A stretch of 64,000 nucleotides of DNA, taken from NCBI GenBank assembly GCA_963920525.1, contig OY986436.1, positions 177,231,361 through 177,295,360 on the forward strand. Direction: 5' to 3'. Origin of the DNA: Dichetophora obliterata. Lineage: Eukaryota; Arthropoda; Insecta; Diptera; Sciomyzidae. Shown here in pieces: positions 58,537-64,000 of the stretch. The notes beneath the pieces were generated by a model that did not search any database, was not told the origin of the DNA, and was given only the letters and a program-made list of their open reading frames with translations. Both the position numbers and the translations under genes were made by a program. Numbering within the stretch: the first letter of the stretch is position 1; each line of letters begins with the position of its first letter.

Positions 58537-59477
58537 GTTTAATCACTATTAATTAGCTTTTAATTCACTGTTTAATAACTTTCTGAATGTTCTTTACACT
58601 TTAACAAGGAGTAATAGATGTAGCGCACACTTCAATTATCCACAAGACATTAATCATTTTCATGTAATGGCGGCCATTTTGCAATCTGTCAATACGCTTG
58701 GCCAGTGATGCAAGTCGTTTCTCAGGTCCAGTGGTGCCAATTGTCTTAAAAGGTAACAGCTGTGCAGACCGCGGCTATTGTTATCGATAAAATTTACATA
58801 TAATTTACAGAATATGTTCTTCTTCAACATACATTTTTTTCAGGGAAAATTATTTAAAGGATATTAAGGATATTAAGCTTTAAAATTTTCAAAAGGACAT
58901 TTTTGAAATTTTTAGTCCAGATCCATTAAAATCTGTTATTTGTGTGCATTGCTGAGATTCTTACCTTTCATTTGATATCCATATCGTTATCATATGGTTC
59001 GTGGAAATATTTGATTTAATTTTTTGAAAGTGGTGTATCCTTTGAAACTTTAAAGTCCTTTTAAAAAAAATCCTGACGTGATGGCGATAAACTGAGAACG
59101 CAGTTTTACTACATAAGGTCTCTAGTTTCACGTATATATGGTCTTCATCAAGTGTGAAAACCACTGTTGCACGGTGTTATGTGTGAAATTAAAAAAACTT
59201 CAGAATTCATTGATATTTCTGGAAAAACAACTAACGCGCGCTTTGGTTATTTCACAATGTTTAATAGAGATGTTCGATAGTTTTAATGAACTATCGATAG
59301 TTTTTATGTAAAAAAACAAAAACAAGGTCTGTTTCCTTACTCAATTTAAGTAACTTAAAGTATATATCATGCAAAATTTCACTCTCTATTCTATTACATT
59401 TCATTGAGCATTGATAGCCTTAAAAATATGAAACTAACGATACTATCAATAGTGCCACCGGTAGTTTGACACCTCTA

Positions 59478-59882
59478 AAAAATAGACTGTTGAAAAATCA
59501 CAATTGGAAATCAAAAAGTTTAAATGTATTGCAACTTAGTGTACTTAATGTGCAACTTAGAAACTCAACTTTAAAACTCAACCACTGATTTTGAGACAAA
59601 TTGGTCGCTTAGAAAGATATAAATTCAAAAATTCGACTAGGAGTTTAGAAAATTAGGAAACAAAAACCGTCGACACTGAACTATTTTTTACATTTAAACA
59701 TTTTTAAATTTTATTCAAAAAAATTTGTGTTAGACTACTCAAAGAATTCACAACAGTTAAAGCTTAAGGTCACAAAAAGATCTTGATGGATTAGAACTAT
59801 AGAAATTTTTGAAAATCATTATGAAAATTTGTTATTGTCGATTTTCGATTTTTAAATTAAGAGTACTTCAACATACTTCTAC
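59478..59882. other. Spacer, nothing recognised
   Basis: A+T-rich sequence between two elements; no ORF or repeat noted. Confidence 0.4.
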
Positions 59883-59884
59883 TA

Positions 59885-61510
59885 CAGTGACACATATTCG
59901 TATAAACGCACCCTTAATTTTAAATTTGCTACCTTCTCTCTCTTTTATTAATGCATTATTCAAAACAAATTCAAACTCATATTGTTCACTAAACTAATGG
60001 AAATTTGTACTGAGTGCAAAAAGCTGTTTTCGTTGTTTTTGTTTTATATAAATCAGTTCAGTTTAAATATTTTACTAAAAACAAGTACACATTCCTTTAA
60101 ACGCACCTGAATAAGGAGGTCGAAAATATATTAGTGGTTTAAAGAAATAAGTATTTGCTTGTATTTAATTAACAATTGGTAAGTTTTGTTTAATTTAAAT
60201 GTAAAAATATTTTCTTAATGATATTTTTTTAAGATTTTATCAAAATGCCAAAGGGAAAATACCTCAATGACACAGAAAAAGTCCAAATCAACTTGTAACA
60301 TAAAGAGGGTTATTCAAATCGGGAAATTGGGCGGAGACTAGGAAGATCAGAAGCAGTCGTCCGCTCTTTTTTAAAAAACGGTGTTAATTATGGAGTAAAA
60401 AAATCCACGAAAGGCAATCGAAAACTGAGTATTCGCCAAGTTAATCAAATTAGGAAGGAAGCCACCACAAGTTTTTTGAACTCAACTCAAATAAAAGAAA
60501 AATTAGAACTTCCAGTGACAACGAGGCACATTGCACACATTTTACGTAACTCAGATAACGTTAAATGGAAAAAACCGGTGAGCAAGCCTGTGTTGAAGCC
60601 GCATCACAAAAAGGCGCGCTTAGACTTCGCCCAAAAACACATGCAATGGTCAACTGAGTGGGACAATGTTGTGTTTTCCGACGAAAAAAAATTTAACTTA
60701 GATGGCCCAGACTCTTACAGCTGTTATTGGCATGATTTGCGAAACAATGACGTACGTATGTCAAAAAGAAACTTTGGTGGTGGCAGCGTTATGGTGTGGG
60801 CGGCATTTTCATCTAGAGGTAAAGCAAATATCTGCTTTGTGCCGCCCAAAATGAATTCTAAAAAATACACGGAATTGTTAGATGATGCTCTCATTTCATT
60901 TTTGGATGATAAAATGGATGAAGACAGTATTTTTCAACAGGATAATGCTGCCATTCACGTTTCTAAAGAGGCATTAAAGTGGTTTGAAGAGCACAACATC
61001 CCACTTATGAAATGGCCTGCATGCAGTCCCGATTTGAATCCGGTGCAGAATCTTTGGGGATGCATATCACGCAAAATCTATGGACAAAAAGCCCAAGGAC
61101 ACCTTTACAAAACCGTGCTAGAGCTCAAGTTGGCCATTAAGGAAGCTTGGGAAGATTTAGATCGTCAGTTGCTGGAAAATTTAGTGAAGTCGATGCCGAA
61201 TCGTATATTTGAAGTTATAAATAAAAATGGTGGACCAATTAATTATTGAAAATAAAATAAATACCCATTCCTATTGAAAATTAAGTTGATGCGTTTAAAC
61301 GAATATGTACTTGTTTTAAGTAAAATATTTAAACTGAAATGATTTATATAAAACAACAACAACGAAAACAGGTTTTTGCACTCAGTACAAATTTCCGTTA
61401 GTTTAGTAAACAATATGAGTTGGAATTTGTTTTGAGTAATGCATTAATAAAAGAGAGCGAAGGTAGCTAATTTAAAATTAAGAGTGCGTTTATACGAATA
61501 TGTGTCACTG
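59885..61510 (+). mobile_element. Tc1-group element with long IR/DR ends (Minos-like), complete
   Basis: CAGTGACACATATTCGTATA starts the element and its inverse ends it, with TA outside both (59883-59884, 61511-61512). The inverted repeats are ~230 bp (to ~60112; from ~61280). Each contains an outer TATAAACGCACCCT-like and an inner TTTAAACGCACCTGA-like direct repeat, the IR/DR design of Minos and Sleeping Beauty, where transposase binds both. Length is 1626 bp with a single gene. Confidence 0.85.
60245..61249 (+). pseudogene. Tc1-type transposase, one stop and a catalytic Glu-to-Gln change
   Basis: From ATG 60245, 334 codons lie in one frame, broken only by TAA at 60296-60298. The N-terminus has a helix-turn-helix (YSNREIGRRLGRSEAVVRSF) and a second DNA-binding domain (LELPVTTRHIAHILRN, WKKPVSKPVLKPHH). 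The core shows FSDEKKFNLDG (first Asp), GGGSVMVWAAFSSRGK, FQQDNAAIHVS (second Asp) and SPDLNPVQNLWG. In Tc1 proteins the last motif is NP(I/V)ENLWG with Glu as third catalytic residue; here the codon is CAG (Gln), 34 residues after the second Asp. Both defects would abolish activity. The rest is well preserved, indicating a recent insertion. Confidence 0.85.
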
Positions 61511-62760
61511 TATATGCCAAAAAAATTGCATGCATGGTTCTTTGTCATTTTTAAAGGTATGAATATTTGTATGTAATATTAATGATTACACTGTCCGGTT
61601 TTTTGTACACTTTTTCCCTGTATTTGATAATTTCATCGTTCTTCAGCAAAGTTGTTCCTATTATTTTGACCAACAACTGTGCTGAACAAATAGACCGAGT
61701 GTGTCTTACAAAAAGTCTAGTTTAAAGTCAGTATAGAGTGTAATAAAAAAAAATTAGACCAACATGGCGTTTGAAGAATGCGCAATTATTTTGAAGCGTT
61801 GAAAGCGGGCCAGAAGTGTGTGGCTTGTTAAAGTTTTTAAGGCAATATAAAACGACGTTTTCATTTTGATTTGTTAAGCAAAGTTGTTGTTCAGAATAAT
61901 AAGAAAAACGTTGCTGAAGAATGATGAAATTTTCAAATACATGGAAAAAAGAGTACAAGCAAAGTATAAAAACAGTCATATCTTTGAAAATTCTGAAGAA
62001 CCAAGAACGAATTTTTTTTGGCATATAGAAGAAGTTGTATAAGTACTCTGAATTCTGAAAATCGAAAATTGGTATTTTTGATGTATTTTTAGAATAATTT
62101 TCAAAACTTACATAGTTTTTATTCATTATTAACTTTCGGTGATTTTGAATTTTGACTTTCGTGTAATATTTGTGTAGTCTAAAACCAGTAGATAGTAGTA
62201 AAATAGAAAAATATAAGACTGAACGAAACCAGCGTTAGTTTATGGAGTTTTTAATAAAAAGTCCTTTACAATTAACCAAAATTATTATAAATATTTTTTA
62301 CTTCTCCGCTAAAAACAATCATTGAAAATAAATTTTTAAAAATTGTGTTTTGTGTTGAATTACCATATGGAAACTATCATATTCATATCAGCGTTTTGAC
62401 GAAGAATGTCCCATATATGGCTTTGATCTCATTTGCTACAATTTAAGTTATATTTCATTTTTCCCTTACATTTCGTTTCTTTTTTTACTGCTTTTTATTT
62501 GATGTACCTACTTTTTTTTATTGATTTTTTATTCGAAATCAGATTTTGTGCTCTGAAAATTTTTGTCACATTAACTACGCCCGACTTTTTTTTGTGTTTT
62601 TAAAAGAAATACTGTTTCATTTTTAAAACAAACCAATTTTATTATAAAGTAATACTTGATTATATTATTTAATTTACGCTTTATTTTATAAGAGTTATGT
62701 TTTATTTCCTGGTTAAGTTTTCGTTTACATATTTTTTTTCACTTCAATATCGCAATCAAT
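61511..62760. other. Spacer with an inverted repeat at 61620-61940
   Basis: GTATTTGATAATTTCATCGT, then TCTTCAGCAAAG, at 61620-61652 pairs with CTGAAGAATGATGAAATTTT followed by CAAATAC at 61913-61939. AACAACTGTGCTGAACAAAT pairs with its counterpart near 61875. It is probably a small foldback with unclear ends. The long minus frame 61728-62126 runs through it and has no recognisable features. Confidence 0.4.
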
Positions 62761-62761
62761 A

Positions 62762-63117
62762 TTGGAAGCTTGCTTAATCTGTTTCTTTCGATAATCTTTA
62801 AGAAATAAGCAGAGTGATTGCTTATTATTTGCAAAAGATTATTGAATGCCAGGCTAAAATTTTTAAAATCATTTATATTGTTCATTAAAAAATCTGATAA
62901 ATAATTCAACCACGTATATGTGGTGTCATTACTTGGCTGGACACAAATATTTTCAACTGCATTTTTAAGTTTTTAACAAATAACTCTGCCCATATTTTTC
63001 AAGCCATCATATGTCAAAGGGTCATGCTTTTCCATTTCTTCGTTCTTTTCTTCGGATAGTTGAAATCTCCACTGACCACATTTAAAATAAGTCCAATGTA
63101 AAAAGTTTTCAATTTTA
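62762..63117 (-). pseudogene. Unidentified coding remnant
   Basis: A minus-strand frame of about 118 codons with a single in-frame TAA reads like protein rather than A+T noise. It contains FLHWTYFKCGQWRFQLSEEK, EKHDPLTYDGLKNMGRVIC, then after the stop NAVENICVQPSNDTTYTWL and FKNFSLAFNNLLQI. Charged and aromatic residues are balanced and Trp/Cys are present, unlike neighbouring frames. I do not recognise the family. It could be an eroded exon or transposon gene; no splice sites or partner exons were established. Confidence 0.35.
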
Positions 63118-64000
63118 ATTCTCTATGGTGATTGTGTTTTTAAATCAGGAGTATCATCTTCTAAAATATTGCTTATGCTTATATCATTTCTTTGTTTTCC
63201 TCCAACCAATTAATAAAATGTGGCTTCAATTCATAGGCATGGTTTTTTGTATATTCTATAGAGGTTTCTACTTAATGTAGAGAATTTTTACACTATTTTT
63301 AAAGATTTTTCACGTCTTGATTTCGTTGCAACGTTATCAAAACAGCTTCTTAGTTTTTAAGACAAGTTTTTTACTTAAATATAAGAAATGAAGGTATGAT
63401 ATAAGTTAAATTTCAAAAAAATTGTATAAACACAGCAATAATTTGAAAAAAAACTGTAGTGGTATCAAGTCCGCTTGTAATATTCTACAGCATGATTTCT
63501 TAAATTTGGAGAAATAAAAATTACAATACTTGGATATTTAATAGAAATACATAGTCATACCAAAAAAGGTAAGAAAGAATAATTTTAAATCAAAATACTT
63601 ATATACGCTGATTCTGCTAATCAGTTTCGTAGCTAAAAACTACGAATAAAATTGGTAGAATGAACGCAGTTATTAGTAATATTCACACACAAATATTTTT
63701 GAGTACATACTTCAATCCACTCTTACAGTGTTCTTATTAATGGCAGTAAAAAGCCGTTTTTCTAAGCAATATCGAACACTCTAGATATTCCTCTTACCAC
63801 ACTCTTTTCTTGCCGCCTTGTAAAAACTTTTGACTGGGGCCTTCTGCAAAAATTTTCCCGAGGGAATTCTCTAGTCGTTTTTCTTTATGTTATGCTATCA
63901 ATAGACTTTGCTTCAGCTGCATCATACTCCTTTTTGCCTTAGCAGTCTTTCAAATATTTATTTTCAGATTGCAAAGATTTTCTTGCAAAGTAAAATTACT
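63118..64000. other. A+T-rich end of window, nothing recognised
   Basis: No ORF or repeat with support. Minus-strand sequence just above 63118 may extend the coding remnant in a decayed state. Confidence 0.35.

Larger units (their letters stand above)
56301..59176. mobile_element. DNA transposon of unknown superfamily, ~375-bp inverted arms, TTA duplication
   Basis: The ends CACCCTGCTACA and, inverted, CACCGTGCAACA match 10/12, then diverge briefly. From TTTCACACTTGATGAAG inward the arms (56328-56703 and 58787-59162) are about 97-98% identical over ~375 bp; I count only a few substitutions and one small indel. TTA flanks both ends (56298-56300, 59177-59179). Between the arms lies one minus-strand gene occupying nearly all the space. 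TIRs plus a 3-bp duplication plus one central gene is the plan of an autonomous DNA transposon, though the gene in this copy is broken. The ends do not match those of any superfamily I know. Confidence 0.7.
55721..59477. mobile_element. hAT-like element (CAGAGGTGTGAAACTA ends), host of a second transposon
   Basis: The left end CAGAGGTGTGAAACTATCG and the inverse of the right end TAGAGGTGTCAAACTACCG match over 16 of 19. AAGCATAG and AAAAATAG are a 6/8 flanking duplication. Subterminal words of CTATCGATAG type recur near both ends, including one exact TATCGATA at each side (55735, 59292). A frame at 55884-56141 (85 codons) is unidentified. The remaining interior is the element at 56301-59176. 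Confidence 0.55.

Noticed and set aside
61728..62126. 132-codon minus frame
   Set aside because: It crosses an inverted repeat and is dominated by Phe/Tyr/Asn from A+T-rich DNA; no recognised features.

Overview
The window looks like euchromatic or pericentromeric-edge DNA of a higher fly. It is strongly A+T-rich, has short (65-85 nt) GT-AG introns, and carries insect transposon families: mariner, a Minos-like Tc1 element with long inverted repeats, piggyBac-type TTAA elements, hAT elements, Helitron/DINE-type elements, LOA-type and CR1-like LINEs, and a Ty3/gypsy remnant. A tephritid or other schizophoran fly would fit, but nothing fixes the species. I see only one convincing host gene: a secreted CAP/antigen-5-like protein at 26030-27040 on the + strand, with four exons. 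Almost everything else recognisable is transposable-element DNA, mostly decayed and often nested.

Layout. 1-690: a satellite array of ~14-bp units, split by a short TIR element. 779-2269: a TA-flanked inverted-repeat element with a pogo-like element inside. 5.1-6.3 kb: a long hairpin and two tandem arrays. 6.9-11.0 kb: a series of non-autonomous DNA elements, including a hAT-type one with a perfect 8-bp duplication. 12.6-14.6 kb: a CR1-like LINE (- strand). 15.0-17.0 kb: piggyBac remnants. 17.2-21.3 kb: short elements hosting a 5'-truncated LOA LINE with its target duplication. 21.9-25.0 kb: a 3-kb piggyBac-type foldback with an old internal duplication as cargo. 26.0-27.0 kb: the CAP gene. 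27.6-35.6 kb: a MITE, two adjacent Helitrons (the second containing two successively nested TIR elements), a gypsy gag/LTR remnant and a further Helitron end. 37.7-39.1 kb: a TTAA-flanked piggyBac-type element with perfect 17-bp ends. 41.9-44.7 kb: a second LOA LINE. 45.4-46.7 kb: a complete mariner with one stop codon. 48.1-52.1 kb: two foldback elements. 53.3-54.1 kb: tRNA-like SINE material inside a TIR element. 55.1-59.5 kb: hAT remnants and a nested transposon pair. 59.9-61.5 kb: a complete Minos-like Tc1 element.

The most interesting system is the inner member of that pair, 56301-59176. It has ~375-bp inverted arms about 97-98% identical, a TTA/TTA target duplication, and one broken minus-strand gene with a 55-nt intron. 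The gene encodes a Cys-rich protein resembling multicopy 'uncharacterized' arthropod proteins that I cannot assign to any named transposase superfamily. I infer that it is the transposase of an undescribed or unnamed DNA transposon group. All family assignments were made by eye.
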